From positions 496,001 through 560,000 of the forward strand of contig OZ025843.1 of NCBI GenBank assembly GCA_964019425.1: 64,000 bases of DNA. Direction: 5' to 3'. Source of the stretch: Flectonema sp. DT1601. Its lineage: Eukaryota > Euglenozoa > Diplonemea > Diplonemida > Diplonemidae. The notes under the pieces were generated by a model. It saw nothing but the letters and a program-made list of their open reading frames with translations. It was not told the origin of the DNA and made no database searches. Of the stretch, positions 12,601-28,074 are shown in pieces. Within the stretch, counting starts at the first letter, position 1; every line of letters begins with the position of its first letter. The translations under genes were made by a program, and so were the position numbers.

Positions 12601-15600
12601 CTACTAGACCCTGAGTGATCCCACTGGATCTCTCATCGTTCATAGTACCTATGTGAAGTTATAAAATCAAAGGTAAACTATGAACTACAAATGACTTAGC
12701 CTGTTATTATAATGCCACAGGCAGGCCCTGCATTCAGCAACTATCCAGCAGTGCTTGGATGTCCTGATCTTCTTCTAAAAAAAAAGAAAGAAAAACAAAA
12801 CTGTAGCTGGGATCACTCAGGACCAACAGACTACCAATGCTACCTGTTGTACTTGCTCACTATGGGGGGTGATGCCAAACACCCAGAAGTACTAAACTGC
12901 TTTCCTTCTTGCTGCCCAGGAGTTTCTGACCAGAACTAATAGAAAATAAAAAAGTAGATGGGAAACAATAAAAAGTAAAATGGATATAACTGAAGTTAAA
13001 CAAGACAAATGAAGTAACAGACCAGAACAGAAAGAGAATTGTAATAGAAGATTACAAATAAAAAAATGCAAGTATCAACACATGATTAAATTACACCAGC
13101 AGCTAACAAACAACATAAAATTGAAGATCAGTTGCCAGAGTATTTCAACCATGGTAGAATACTCGCCCCTCTGGCAGGGATTATCCCAGACTTGTCCTTT
13201 AATTTAGTTGGACACCATGGCTTACAACCCTTCCAGAGGGAAGCACCATTATGACTTCTATTTTTTTTCTTCAAGAAAATCATAAGGTGGGAACAAAGAA
13301 AAATGCTAAGAGGAACCCCTTATTAACACCTAAGACATCTAAACTGCAGCCCAGCTTATGCCCAATGCACTAACAGGTCATTCCCTCACACTCAGATCAA
13401 AAAAAATCAAAGTTCAGAGTGCATCTTAGCGTGAATGAGAGAATTTCCTCCCGCTTTTTTTGAACAAAAGGGATAGGAGAAGGGATAGAAAACGAACATA
13501 ACAATAAGATTCTAAGTGAGAAACACTAGGCAGAAACACTTAGCAGCTTTTAAGGAGCTGAAAAGCAAAAAAAAAAATCTAAGTGAGAAACACTTAGTAG
13601 AAACAATTTGTAGCTAATTAAGCTGAAAATAAAAAAATTAAAAATTTCTAAGTGAGAAATACTTAGCAACTTTTAGAACAAATATTTCAGTAAATAACCT
13701 GTTGAAATGGTAGTTAATGTAACCATTACAGGTTTGATGCCAATACTGACAAAGACTGAGTTGAGTTTACCAGGTGAGATTTGGACTGTTAGCTTTTGGC
13801 TAAGGCCCTCCCTGAAGAGCAAGAACAAAAAAACTACTCACACCTGAAGAAAACATACACAAAGAACACACTGTAAGCTGTGCGTGTATTTTGTGTTTGT
13901 CACAACAGGAGAGAAAAGAAAGAATGTCAAGGTTGGTCACCTTGCCTATCAACGCACAACATTGGTGGTCTCTACTAGACCCTGAGTGATCCCACTGGAT
14001 CTCTCATCGTTCATAGTACCTATGTGAAGTTATAAAATCAAAGGTAAACTATGAACTACAAATGACTTAGCCTGTTATTATAATGCCACAGGCAGGCCCT
14101 GCATTCAGCAACTATCCAGCAGTGCTTGGATGTCCTGATCTTCTTCTAAAAAAAAAGAAAGAAAAACAAAACTGTAGCTGGGATCACTCAGGACCAACAG
14201 ACTACCAATGCTACCTGTTGTACTTGCTCACTATGGGGGGTGATGCCAAACACCCAGAAGTACTAAACTGCTTTCCTTCTTGCTGCCCAGGAGTTTCTGA
14301 CCAGAACTAATAGAAAATAAAAAAGTAGATGGGAAACAATAAAAAGTAAAATGGATATAACTGAAGTTAAACAAGACAAATGAAGTAACAGACCAGAACA
14401 GAAAGAGAATTGTAATAGAAGATTACAAATAAAAAAATGCAAGTATCAACACATGATTAAATTACACCAGCAGCTAACAAACAACATAAAATTGAAGATC
14501 AGTTGCCAGAGTATTTCAACCATGGTAGAATACTCGCCCCTCTGGCAGGGATTATCCCAGACTTGTCCTTTAATTTAGTTGGACACCATGGCTTACAACC
14601 CTTCCAGAGGGAAGCACCATTATGACTTCTATTTTTTTTCTTCAAGAAAATCATAAGGTGGGAACAAAGAAAAATGCTAAGAGGAACCCCTTATTAACAC
14701 CTAAGACATCTAAACTGCAGCCCAGCTTATGCCCAATGCACTAACAGGTCATTCCCTCACACTCAGATCAAAAAAAATCAAAGTTCAGAGTGCATCTTAG
14801 CGTGAATGAGAGAATTTCCTCCCGCTTTTTTTGAACAAAAGGGATAGGAGAAGGGATAGAAAACGAACATAACAATAAGATTCTAAGTGAGAAACACTAG
14901 GCAGAAACACTTAGCAGCTTTTAAGGAGCTGAAAAGCAAAAAAAAAAATCTAAGTGAGAAACACTTAGTAGAAACAATTTGTAGCTAATTAAGCTGAAAA
15001 TAAAAAAATTAAAAATTTCTAAGTGAGAAATACTTAGCAACTTTTAGAACAAATATTTCAGTAAATAACCTGTTGAAATGGTAGTTAATGTAACCATTAC
15101 AGGTTTGATGCCAATACTGACAAAGACTGAGTTGAGTTTACCAGGTGAGATTTGGACTGTTAGCTTTTGGCTAAGGCCCTCCCTGAAGAGCAAGAACAAA
15201 AAAACTACTCACACCTGAAGAAAACATACACAAAGAACACACTGTAAGCTGTGCGTGTATTTTGTGTTTGTCACAACAGGAGAGAAAAGAAAGAATGTCA
15301 AGGTTGGTCACCTTGCCTATCAACGCACAACATTGGTGGTCTCTACTAGACCCTGAGTGATCCCACTGGATCTCTCATCGTTCATAGTACCTATGTGAAG
15401 TTATAAAATCAAAGGTAAACTATGAACTACAAATGACTTAGCCTGTTATTATAATGCCACAGGCAGGCCCTGCATTCAGCAACTATCCAGCAGTGCTTGG
15501 ATGTCCTGATCTTCTTCTAAAAAAAAAGAAAGAAAAACAAAACTGTAGCTGGGATCACTCAGGACCAACAGACTACCAATGCTACCTGTTGTACTTGCTC

Positions 15601-18600
15601 ACTATGGGGGGTGATGCCAAACACCCAGAAGTACTAAACTGCTTTCCTTCTTGCTGCCCAGGAGTTTCTGACCAGAACTAATAGAAAATAAAAAAGTAGA
15701 TGGGAAACAATAAAAAGTAAAATGGATATAACTGAAGTTAAACAAGACAAATGAAGTAACAGACCAGAACAGAAAGAGAATTGTAATAGAAGATTACAAA
15801 TAAAAAAATGCAAGTATCAACACATGATTAAATTACACCAGCAGCTAACAAACAACATAAAATTGAAGATCAGTTGCCAGAGTATTTCAACCATGGTAGA
15901 ATACTCGCCCCTCTGGCAGGGATTATCCCAGACTTGTCCTTTAATTTAGTTGGACACCATGGCTTACAACCCTTCCAGAGGGAAGCACCATTATGACTTC
16001 TATTTTTTTTCTTCAAGAAAATCATAAGGTGGGAACAAAGAAAAATGCTAAGAGGAACCCCTTATTAACACCTAAGACATCTAAACTGCAGCCCAGCTTA
16101 TGCCCAATGCACTAACAGGTCATTCCCTCACACTCAGATCAAAAAAAATCAAAGTTCAGAGTGCATCTTAGCGTGAATGAGAGAATTTCCTCCCGCTTTT
16201 TTTGAACAAAAGGGATAGGAGAAGGGATAGAAAACGAACATAACAATAAGATTCTAAGTGAGAAACACTAGGCAGAAACACTTAGCAGCTTTTAAGGAGC
16301 TGAAAAGCAAAAAAAAAAATCTAAGTGAGAAACACTTAGTAGAAACAATTTGTAGCTAATTAAGCTGAAAATAAAAAAATTAAAAATTTCTAAGTGAGAA
16401 ATACTTAGCAACTTTTAGAACAAATATTTCAGTAAATAACCTGTTGAAATGGTAGTTAATGTAACCATTACAGGTTTGATGCCAATACTGACAAAGACTG
16501 AGTTGAGTTTACCAGGTGAGATTTGGACTGTTAGCTTTTGGCTAAGGCCCTCCCTGAAGAGCAAGAACAAAAAAACTACTCACACCTGAAGAAAACATAC
16601 ACAAAGAACACACTGTAAGCTGTGCGTGTATTTTGTGTTTGTCACAACAGGAGAGAAAAGAAAGAATGTCAAGGTTGGTCACCTTGCCTATCAACGCACA
16701 ACATTGGTGGTCTCTACTAGACCCTGAGTGATCCCACTGGATCTCTCATCGTTCATAGTACCTATGTGAAGTTATAAAATCAAAGGTAAACTATGAACTA
16801 CAAATGACTTAGCCTGTTATTATAATGCCACAGGCAGGCCCTGCATTCAGCAACTATCCAGCAGTGCTTGGATGTCCTGATCTTCTTCTAAAAAAAAAGA
16901 AAGAAAAACAAAACTGTAGCTGGGATCACTCAGGACCAACAGACTACCAATGCTACCTGTTGTACTTGCTCACTATGGGGGGTGATGCCAAACACCCAGA
17001 AGTACTAAACTGCTTTCCTTCTTGCTGCCCAGGAGTTTCTGACCAGAACTAATAGAAAATAAAAAAGTAGATGGGAAACAATAAAAAGTAAAATGGATAT
17101 AACTGAAGTTAAACAAGACAAATGAAGTAACAGACCAGAACAGAAAGAGAATTGTAATAGAAGATTACAAATAAAAAAATGCAAGTATCAACACATGATT
17201 AAATTACACCAGCAGCTAACAAACAACATAAAATTGAAGATCAGTTGCCAGAGTATTTCAACCATGGTAGAATACTCGCCCCTCTGGCAGGGATTATCCC
17301 AGACTTGTCCTTTAATTTAGTTGGACACCATGGCTTACAACCCTTCCAGAGGGAAGCACCATTATGACTTCTATTTTTTTTCTTCAAGAAAATCATAAGG
17401 TGGGAACAAAGAAAAATGCTAAGAGGAACCCCTTATTAACACCTAAGACATCTAAACTGCAGCCCAGCTTATGCCCAATGCACTAACAGGTCATTCCCTC
17501 ACACTCAGATCAAAAAAAATCAAAGTTCAGAGTGCATCTTAGCGTGAATGAGAGAATTTCCTCCCGCTTTTTTTGAACAAAAGGGATAGGAGAAGGGATA
17601 GAAAACGAACATAACAATAAGATTCTAAGTGAGAAACACTAGGCAGAAACACTTAGCAGCTTTTAAGGAGCTGAAAAGCAAAAAAAAAAATCTAAGTGAG
17701 AAACACTTAGTAGAAACAATTTGTAGCTAATTAAGCTGAAAATAAAAAAATTAAAAATTTCTAAGTGAGAAATACTTAGCAACTTTTAGAACAAATATTT
17801 CAGTAAATAACCTGTTGAAATGGTAGTTAATGTAACCATTACAGGTTTGATGCCAATACTGACAAAGACTGAGTTGAGTTTACCAGGTGAGATTTGGACT
17901 GTTAGCTTTTGGCTAAGGCCCTCCCTGAAGAGCAAGAACAAAAAAACTACTCACACCTGAAGAAAACATACACAAAGAACACACTGTAAGCTGTGCGTGT
18001 ATTTTGTGTTTGTCACAACAGGAGAGAAAAGAAAGAATGTCAAGGTTGGTCACCTTGCCTATCAACGCACAACATTGGTGGTCTCTACTAGACCCTGAGT
18101 GATCCCACTGGATCTCTCATCGTTCATAGTACCTATGTGAAGTTATAAAATCAAAGGTAAACTATGAACTACAAATGACTTAGCCTGTTATTATAATGCC
18201 ACAGGCAGGCCCTGCATTCAGCAACTATCCAGCAGTGCTTGGATGTCCTGATCTTCTTCTAAAAAAAAAGAAAGAAAAACAAAACTGTAGCTGGGATCAC
18301 TCAGGACCAACAGACTACCAATGCTACCTGTTGTACTTGCTCACTATGGGGGGTGATGCCAAACACCCAGAAGTACTAAACTGCTTTCCTTCTTGCTGCC
18401 CAGGAGTTTCTGACCAGAACTAATAGAAAATAAAAAAGTAGATGGGAAACAATAAAAAGTAAAATGGATATAACTGAAGTTAAACAAGACAAATGAAGTA
18501 ACAGACCAGAACAGAAAGAGAATTGTAATAGAAGATTACAAATAAAAAAATGCAAGTATCAACACATGATTAAATTACACCAGCAGCTAACAAACAACAT

Positions 18601-21600
18601 AAAATTGAAGATCAGTTGCCAGAGTATTTCAACCATGGTAGAATACTCGCCCCTCTGGCAGGGATTATCCCAGACTTGTCCTTTAATTTAGTTGGACACC
18701 ATGGCTTACAACCCTTCCAGAGGGAAGCACCATTATGACTTCTATTTTTTTTCTTCAAGAAAATCATAAGGTGGGAACAAAGAAAAATGCTAAGAGGAAC
18801 CCCTTATTAACACCTAAGACATCTAAACTGCAGCCCAGCTTATGCCCAATGCACTAACAGGTCATTCCCTCACACTCAGATCAAAAAAAATCAAAGTTCA
18901 GAGTGCATCTTAGCGTGAATGAGAGAATTTCCTCCCGCTTTTTTTGAACAAAAGGGATAGGAGAAGGGATAGAAAACGAACATAACAATAAGATTCTAAG
19001 TGAGAAACACTAGGCAGAAACACTTAGCAGCTTTTAAGGAGCTGAAAAGCAAAAAAAAAAATCTAAGTGAGAAACACTTAGTAGAAACAATTTGTAGCTA
19101 ATTAAGCTGAAAATAAAAAAATTAAAAATTTCTAAGTGAGAAATACTTAGCAACTTTTAGAACAAATATTTCAGTAAATAACCTGTTGAAATGGTAGTTA
19201 ATGTAACCATTACAGGTTTGATGCCAATACTGACAAAGACTGAGTTGAGTTTACCAGGTGAGATTTGGACTGTTAGCTTTTGGCTAAGGCCCTCCCTGAA
19301 GAGCAAGAACAAAAAAACTACTCACACCTGAAGAAAACATACACAAAGAACACACTGTAAGCTGTGCGTGTATTTTGTGTTTGTCACAACAGGAGAGAAA
19401 AGAAAGAATGTCAAGGTTGGTCACCTTGCCTATCAACGCACAACATTGGTGGTCTCTACTAGACCCTGAGTGATCCCACTGGATCTCTCATCGTTCATAG
19501 TACCTATGTGAAGTTATAAAATCAAAGGTAAACTATGAACTACAAATGACTTAGCCTGTTATTATAATGCCACAGGCAGGCCCTGCATTCAGCAACTATC
19601 CAGCAGTGCTTGGATGTCCTGATCTTCTTCTAAAAAAAAAGAAAGAAAAACAAAACTGTAGCTGGGATCACTCAGGACCAACAGACTACCAATGCTACCT
19701 GTTGTACTTGCTCACTATGGGGGGTGATGCCAAACACCCAGAAGTACTAAACTGCTTTCCTTCTTGCTGCCCAGGAGTTTCTGACCAGAACTAATAGAAA
19801 ATAAAAAAGTAGATGGGAAACAATAAAATGTAAAATGGATATAACTGAAGTTAAACAAGACAAATGAAGTAACAGACCAGAACAGAAAGAGAATTGTAAT
19901 AGAAGATTACAAATAAAAAAATGCAAGTATCAACACATGATTAAATTACACCAGCAGCTAACAAACAACATAAAATTGAAGATCAGTTGCCAGAGTATTT
20001 CAACCATGGTAGAATACTCGCCCCTCTGGCAGGGATTATCCCAGACTTGTCCTTTAATTTAGTTGGACACCATGGCTTACAACCCTTCCAGAGGGAAGCA
20101 CCATTATGACTTCTATTTTTTTTCTTCAAGAAAATCATAAGGTGGGAACAAAGAAAAATGCTAAGAGGAACCCCTTATTAACACCTAAGACATCTAAACT
20201 GCAGCCCAGCTTATGCCCAATGCACTAACAGGTCATTCCCTCACACTCAGATCAAAAAAAATCAAAGTTCAGAGTGCATCTTAGCGTGAATGAGAGAATT
20301 TCCTCCCGCTTTTTTTGAACAAAAGGGATAGGAGAAGGGATAGAAAACGAACATAACAATAAGATTCTAAGTGAGAAACACTAGGCAGAAACACTTAGCA
20401 GCTTTTAAGGAGCTGAAAAGCAAAAAAAAAAATCTAAGTGAGAAACACTTAGTAGAAACAATTTGTAGCTAATTAAGCTGAAAATAAAAAAATTAAAAAT
20501 TTCTAAGTGAGAAATACTTAGCAACTTTTAGAACAAATATTTCAGTAAATAACCTGTTGAAATGGTAGTTAATGTAACCATTACAGGTTTGATGCCAATA
20601 CTGACAAAGACTGAGTTGAGTTTACCAGGTGAGATTTGGACTGTTAGCTTTTGGCTAAGGCCCTCCCTGAAGAGCAAGAACAAAAAAACTACTCACACCT
20701 GAAGAAAACATACACAAAGAACACACTGTAAGCTGTGCGTGTATTTTGTGTTTGTCACAACAGGAGAGAAAAGAAAGAATGTCAAGGTTGGTCACCTTGC
20801 CTATCAACGCACAACATTGGTGGTCTCTACTAGACCCTGAGTGATCCCACTGGATCTCTCATCGTTCATAGTACCTATGTGAAGTTATAAAATCAAAGGT
20901 AAACTATGAACTACAAATGACTTAGCCTGTTATTATAATGCCACAGGCAGGCCCTGCATTCAGCAACTATCCAGCAGTGCTTGGATGTCCTGATCTTCTT
21001 CTAAAAAAAAAGAAAGAAAAACAAAACTGTAGCTGGGATCACTCAGGACCAACAGACTACCAATGCTACCTGTTGTACTTGCTCACTATGGGGGGTGATG
21101 CCAAACACCCAGAAGTACTAAACTGCTTTCCTTCTTGCTGCCCAGGAGTTTCTGACCAGAACTAATAGAAAATAAAAAAGTAGATGGGAAACAATAAAAA
21201 GTAAAATGGATATAACTGAAGTTAAACAAGACAAATGAAGTAACAGACCAGAACAGAAAGAGAATTGTAATAGAAGATTACAAATAAAAAAATGCAAGTA
21301 TCAACACATGATTAAATTACACCAGCAGCTAACAAACAACATAAAATTGAAGATCAGTTGCCAGAGTATTTCAACCATGGTAGAATACTCGCCCCTCTGG
21401 CAGGGATTATCCCAGACTTGTCCTTTAATTTAGTTGGACACCATGGCTTACAACCCTTCCAGAGGGAAGCACCATTATGACTTCTATTTTTTTTCTTCAA
21501 GAAAATCATAAGGTGGGAACAAAGAAAAATGCTAAGAGGAACCCCTTATTAACACCTAAGACATCTAAACTGCAGCCCAGCTTATGCCCAATGCACTAAC

Positions 21601-24600
21601 AGGTCATTCCCTCACACTCAGATCAAAAAAAATCAAAGTTCAGAGTGCATCTTAGCGTGAATGAGAGAATTTCCTCCCGCTTTTTTTGAACAAAAGGGAT
21701 AGGAGAAGGGATAGAAAACGAACATAACAATAAGATTCTAAGTGAGAAACACTAGGCAGAAACACTTAGCAGCTTTTAAGGAGCTGAAAAGCAAAAAAAA
21801 AAATCTAAGTGAGAAACACTTAGTAGAAACAATTTGTAGCTAATTAAGCTGAAAATAAAAAAATTAAAAATTTCTAAGTGAGAAATACTTAGCAACTTTT
21901 AGAACAAATATTTCAGTAAATAACCTGTTGAAATGGTAGTTAATGTAACCATTACAGGTTTGATGCCAATACTGACAAAGACTGAGTTGAGTTTACCAGG
22001 TGAGATTTGGACTGTTAGCTTTTGGCTAAGGCCCTCCCTGAAGAGCAAGAACAAAAAAACTACTCACACCTGAAGAAAACATACACAAAGAACACACTGT
22101 AAGCTGTGCGTGTATTTTGTGTTTGTCACAACAGGAGAGAAAAGAAAGAATGTCAAGGTTGGTCACCTTGCCTATCAACGCACAACATTGGTGGTCTCTA
22201 CTAGACCCTGAGTGATCCCACTGGATCTCTCATCGTTCATAGTACCTATGTGAAGTTATAAAATCAAAGGTAAACTATGAACTACAAATGACTTAGCCTG
22301 TTATTATAATGCCACAGGCAGGCCCTGCATTCAGCAACTATCCAGCAGTGCTTGGATGTCCTGATCTTCTTCTAAAAAAAAAGAAAGAAAAACAAAACTG
22401 TAGCTGGGATCACTCAGGACCAACAGACTACCAATGCTACCTGTTGTACTTGCTCACTATGGGGGGTGATGCCAAACACCCAGAAGTACTAAACTGCTTT
22501 CCTTCTTGCTGCCCAGGAGTTTCTGACCAGAACTAATAGAAAATAAAAAAGTAGATGGGAAACAATAAAAAGTAAAATGGATATAACTGAAGTTAAACAA
22601 GACAAATGAAGTAACAGACCAGAACAGAAAGAGAATTGTAATAGAAGATTACAAATAAAAAAATGCAAGTATCAACACATGATTAAATTACACCAGCAGC
22701 TAACAAACAACATAAAATTGAAGATCAGTTGCCAGAGTATTTCAACCATGGTAGAATACTCGCCCCTCTGGCAGGGATTATCCCAGACTTGTCCTTTAAT
22801 TTAGTTGGACACCATGGCTTACAACCCTTCCAGAGGGAAGCACCATTATGACTTCTATTTTTTTTCTTCAAGAAAATCATAAGGTGGGAACAAAGAAAAA
22901 TGCTAAGAGGAACCCCTTATTAACACCTAAGACATCTAAACTGCAGCCCAGCTTATGCCCAATGCACTAACAGGTCATTCCCTCACACTCAGATCAAAAA
23001 AAATCAAAGTTCAGAGTGCATCTTAGCGTGAATGAGAGAATTTCCTCCCGCTTTTTTTGAACAAAAGGGATAGGAGAAGGGATAGAAAACGAACATAACA
23101 ATAAGATTCTAAGTGAGAAACACTAGGCAGAAACACTTAGCAGCTTTTAAGGAGCTGAAAAGCAAAAAAAAAAATCTAAGTGAGAAACACTTAGTAGAAA
23201 CAATTTGTAGCTAATTAAGCTGAAAATAAAAAAATTAAAAATTTCTAAGTGAGAAATACTTAGCAACTTTTAGAACAAATATTTCAGTAAATAACCTGTT
23301 GAAATGGTAGTTAATGTAACCATTACAGGTTTGATGCCAATACTGACAAAGACTGAGTTGAGTTTACCAGGTGAGATTTGGACTGTTAGCTTTTGGCTAA
23401 GGCCCTCCCTGAAGAGCAAGAACAAAAAAACTACTCACACCTGAAGAAAACATACACAAAGAACACACTGTAAGCTGTGCGTGTATTTTGTGTTTGTCAC
23501 AACAGGAGAGAAAAGAAAGAATGTCAAGGTTGGTCACCTTGCCTATCAACGCACAACATTGGTGGTCTCTACTAGACCCTGAGTGATCCCACTGGATCTC
23601 TCATCGTTCATAGTACCTATGTGAAGTTATAAAATCAAAGGTAAACTATGAACTACAAATGACTTAGCCTGTTATTATAATGCCACAGGCAGGCCCTGCA
23701 TTCAGCAACTATCCAGCAGTGCTTGGATGTCCTGATCTTCTTCTAAAAAAAAAGAAAGAAAAACAAAACTGTAGCTGGGATCACTCAGGACCAACAGACT
23801 ACCAATGCTACCTGTTGTACTTGCTCACTATGGGGGGTGATGCCAAACACCCAGAAGTACTAAACTGCTTTCCTTCTTGCTGCCCAGGAGTTTCTGACCA
23901 GAACTAATAGAAAATAAAAAAGTAGATGGGAAACAATAAAAAGTAAAATGGATATAACTGAAGTTAAACAAGACAAATGAAGTAACAGACCAGAACAGAA
24001 AGAGAATTGTAATAGAAGATTACAAATAAAAAAATGCAAGTATCAACACATGATTAAATTACACCAGCAGCTAACAAACAACATAAAATTGAAGATCAGT
24101 TGCCAGAGTATTTCAACCATGGTAGAATACTCGCCCCTCTGGCAGGGATTATCCCAGACTTGTCCTTTAATTTAGTTGGACACCATGGCTTACAACCCTT
24201 CCAGAGGGAAGCACCATTATGACTTCTATTTTTTTTCTTCAAGAAAATCATAAGGTGGGAACAAAGAAAAATGCTAAGAGGAACCCCTTATTAACACCTA
24301 AGACATCTAAACTGCAGCCCAGCTTATGCCCAATGCACTAACAGGTCATTCCCTCACACTCAGATCAAAAAAAATCAAAGTTCAGAGTGCATCTTAGCGT
24401 GAATGAGAGAATTTCCTCCCGCTTTTTTTGAACAAAAGGGATAGGAGAAGGGATAGAAAACGAACATAACAATAAGATTCTAAGTGAGAAACACTAGGCA
24501 GAAACACTTAGCAGCTTTTAAGGAGCTGAAAAGCAAAAAAAAAAATCTAAGTGAGAAACACTTAGTAGAAACAATTTGTAGCTAATTAAGCTGAAAATAA

Positions 24601-27600
24601 AAAAATTAAAAATTTCTAAGTGAGAAATACTTAGCAACTTTTAGAACAAATATTTCAGTAAATAACCTGTTGAAATGGTAGTTAATGTAACCATTACAGG
24701 TTTGATGCCAATACTGACAAAGACTGAGTTGAGTTTACCAGGTGAGATTTGGACTGTTAGCTTTTGGCTAAGGCCCTCCCTGAAGAGCAAGAACAAAAAA
24801 ACTACTCACACCTGAAGAAAACATACACAAAGAACACACTGTAAGCTGTGCGTGTATTTTGTGTTTGTCACAACAGGAGAGAAAAGAAAGAATGTCAAGG
24901 TTGGTCACCTTGCCTATCAACGCACAACATTGGTGGTCTCTACTAGACCCTGAGTGATCCCACTGGATCTCTCATCGTTCATAGTACCTATGTGAAGTTA
25001 TAAAATCAAAGGTAAACTATGAACTACAAATGACTTAGCCTGTTATTATAATGCCACAGGCAGGCCCTGCATTCAGCAACTATCCAGCAGTGCTTGGATG
25101 TCCTGATCTTCTTCTAAAAAAAAAGAAAGAAAAACAAAACTGTAGCTGGGATCACTCAGGACCAACAGACTACCAATGCTACCTGTTGTACTTGCTCACT
25201 ATGGGGGGTGATGCCAAACACCCAGAAGTACTAAACTGCTTTCCTTCTTGCTGCCCAGGAGTTTCTGACCAGAACTAATAGAAAATAAAAAAGTAGATGG
25301 GAAACAATAAAAAGTAAAATGGATATAACTGAAGTTAAACAAGACAAATGAAGTAACAGACCAGAACAGAAAGAGAATTGTAATAGAAGATTACAAATAA
25401 AAAAATGCAAGTATCAACACATGATTAAATTACACCAGCAGCTAACAAACAACATAAAATTGAAGATCAGTTGCCAGAGTATTTCAACCATGGTAGAATA
25501 CTCGCCCCTCTGGCAGGGATTATCCCAGACTTGTCCTTTAATTTAGTTGGACACCATGGCTTACAACCCTTCCAGAGGGAAGCACCATTATGACTTCTAT
25601 TTTTTTTCTTCAAGAAAATCATAAGGTGGGAACAAAGAAAAATGCTAAGAGGAACCCCTTATTAACACCTAAGACATCTAAACTGCAGCCCAGCTTATGC
25701 CCAATGCACTAACAGGTCATTCCCTCACACTCAGATCAAAAAAAATCAAAGTTCAGAGTGCATCTTAGCGTGAATGAGAGAATTTCCTCCCGCTTTTTTT
25801 GAACAAAAGGGATAGGAGAAGGGATAGAAAACGAACATAACAATAAGATTCTAAGTGAGAAACACTAGGCAGAAACACTTAGCAGCTTTTAAGGAGCTGA
25901 AAAGCAAAAAAAAAAATCTAAGTGAGAAACACTTAGTAGAAACAATTTGTAGCTAATTAAGCTGAAAATAAAAAAATTAAAAATTTCTAAGTGAGAAATA
26001 CTTAGCAACTTTTAGAACAAATATTTCAGTAAATAACCTGTTGAAATGGTAGTTAATGTAACCATTACAGGTTTGATGCCAATACTGACAAAGACTGAGT
26101 TGAGTTTACCAGGTGAGATTTGGACTGTTAGCTTTTGGCTAAGGCCCTCCCTGAAGAGCAAGAACAAAAAAACTACTCACACCTGAAGAAAACATACACA
26201 AAGAACACACTGTAAGCTGTGCGTGTATTTTGTGTTTGTCACAACAGGAGAGAAAAGAAAGAATGTCAAGGTTGGTCACCTTGCCTATCAACGCACAACA
26301 TTGGTGGTCTCTACTAGACCCTGAGTGATCCCACTGGATCTCTCATCGTTCATAGTACCTATGTGAAGTTATAAAATCAAAGGTAAACTATGAACTACAA
26401 ATGACTTAGCCTGTTATTATAATGCCACAGGCAGGCCCTGCATTCAGCAACTATCCAGCAGTGCTTGGATGTCCTGATCTTCTTCTAAAAAAAAAGAAAG
26501 AAAAACAAAACTGTAGCTGGGATCACTCAGGACCAACAGACTACCAATGCTACCTGTTGTACTTGCTCACTATGGGGGGTGATGCCAAACACCCAGAAGT
26601 ACTAAACTGCTTTCCTTCTTGCTGCCCAGGAGTTTCTGACCAGAACTAATAGAAAATAAAAAAGTAGATGGGAAACAATAAAAAGTAAAATGGATATAAC
26701 TGAAGTTAAACAAGACAAATGAAGTAACAGACCAGAACAGAAAGAGAATTGTAATAGAAGATTACAAATAAAAAAATGCAAGTATCAACACATGATTAAA
26801 TTACACCAGCAGCTAACAAACAACATAAAATTGAAGATCAGTTGCCAGAGTATTTCAACCATGGTAGAATACTCGCCCCTCTGGCAGGGATTATCCCAGA
26901 CTTGTCCTTTAATTTAGTTGGACACCATGGCTTACAACCCTTCCAGAGGGAAGCACCATTATGACTTCTATTTTTTTTCTTCAAGAAAATCATAAGGTGG
27001 GAACAAAGAAAAATGCTAAGAGGAACCCCTTATTAACACCTAAGACATCTAAACTGCAGCCCAGCTTATGCCCAATGCACTAACAGGTCATTCCCTCACA
27101 CTCAGATCAAAAAAAATCAAAGTTCAGAGTGCATCTTAGCGTGAATGAGAGAATTTCCTCCCGCTTTTTTTGAACAAAAGGGATAGGAGAAGGGATAGAA
27201 AACGAACATAACAATAAGATTCTAAGTGAGAAACACTAGGCAGAAACACTTAGCAGCTTTTAAGGAGCTGAAAAGCAAAAAAAAAAATCTAAGTGAGAAA
27301 CACTTAGTAGAAACAATTTGTAGCTAATTAAGCTGAAAATAAAAAAATTAAAAATTTCTAAGTGAGAAATACTTAGCAACTTTTAGAACAAATATTTCAG
27401 TAAATAACCTGTTGAAATGGTAGTTAATGTAACCATTACAGGTTTGATGCCAATACTGACAAAGACTGAGTTGAGTTTACCAGGTGAGATTTGGACTGTT
27501 AGCTTTTGGCTAAGGCCCTCCCTGAAGAGCAAGAACAAAAAAACTACTCACACCTGAAGAAAACATACACAAAGAACACACTGTAAGCTGTGCGTGTATT

Positions 27601-27688
27601 TTGTGTTTGTCACAACAGGAGAGAAAAGAAAGAATGTCAAGGTTGGTCACCTTGCCTATCAACGCACAACATTGGTGGTCTCTACTAG

Positions 27689-28074
27689 CCCCTATTCCTC
27701 TCCCAAATTTCTTATTCTTGTTTATTCTTTTTTTTTATTTTAATTTCTTTTTATTTATTCTTTAAAGAAAAGAAACGGAAAATAGAAATTAGTCGACAAA
27801 GTCGAACGATAAAAAAAAACAATGATAACATTGTTTATTCTTTTTTTTTTTTTTTTTATATTCTTTTTATTAATTTTTTAATATAAAAAAAAAAACAATC
27901 AGTTTAGCGTCTTGACCAGGACGGAAAACTGGAAGTAATCGACATAGTCGATCGATAAAAAAACAATGATAACATTGTTTCATCTTTTATATTTTTTAAT
28001 TTTTTTTTTATATTTGAAGAAAAGAAAGAAGAAAAAAAAAAAAAAAAAACACGCGGAATTGATCATAATGGGTG
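27689..28074. repeat. T-rich spacer with two minus-orientation hairpin-satellite units
   Basis: Long T and A runs surround two units of the approximately 120-bp hairpin satellite, read on the minus strand. One (about 27,780-27,835) is the short type with GTCGACAAAGTCGAAC; the other (about 27,900-27,985) is the long type with TCTTGACCAGGACGG and TCGACATAGTCGA. Both carry AACAATG-ATAA-CATTGTT. The block ends with CGGAATTGATCATAATGGG (28,056-28,072), which recurs reversed at about 41,058-41,077. No gene is seen. Confidence 0.8.

Larger units (their letters stand above)
2541..27688 (+). repeat. Tandem satellite array, 1,371-bp unit, 18.3 copies
   Basis: The sequence starting ATTCTAAGTGAG at 2,541 recurs every 1,371 bases (3,912; 5,283; ...; 27,219); the last copy stops after 470 bases at TCTCTACTAG. 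Copies look identical, including A-run lengths; the one substitution I noticed is T for A at 19,829. Each unit carries several perfect inverted repeats: CTAAGTG/CACTTAG hairpins, TTAGC-ttttg-GCTAA, CAAGGT-tggtc-ACCTTG, GTTCATAGT...ACTATGAAC and CCCTCTGG...CCAGAGGG. A 75-codon frame (MPQAGPAFSN...) recurs in each unit but shows no domain and is interrupted in the inverted copies, so I do not call it a gene. I see no 5S rRNA, spliced-leader exon or snRNA in the unit. Near identity implies very recent amplification, strong homogenisation, or assembly artefact. Confidence 0.97.
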
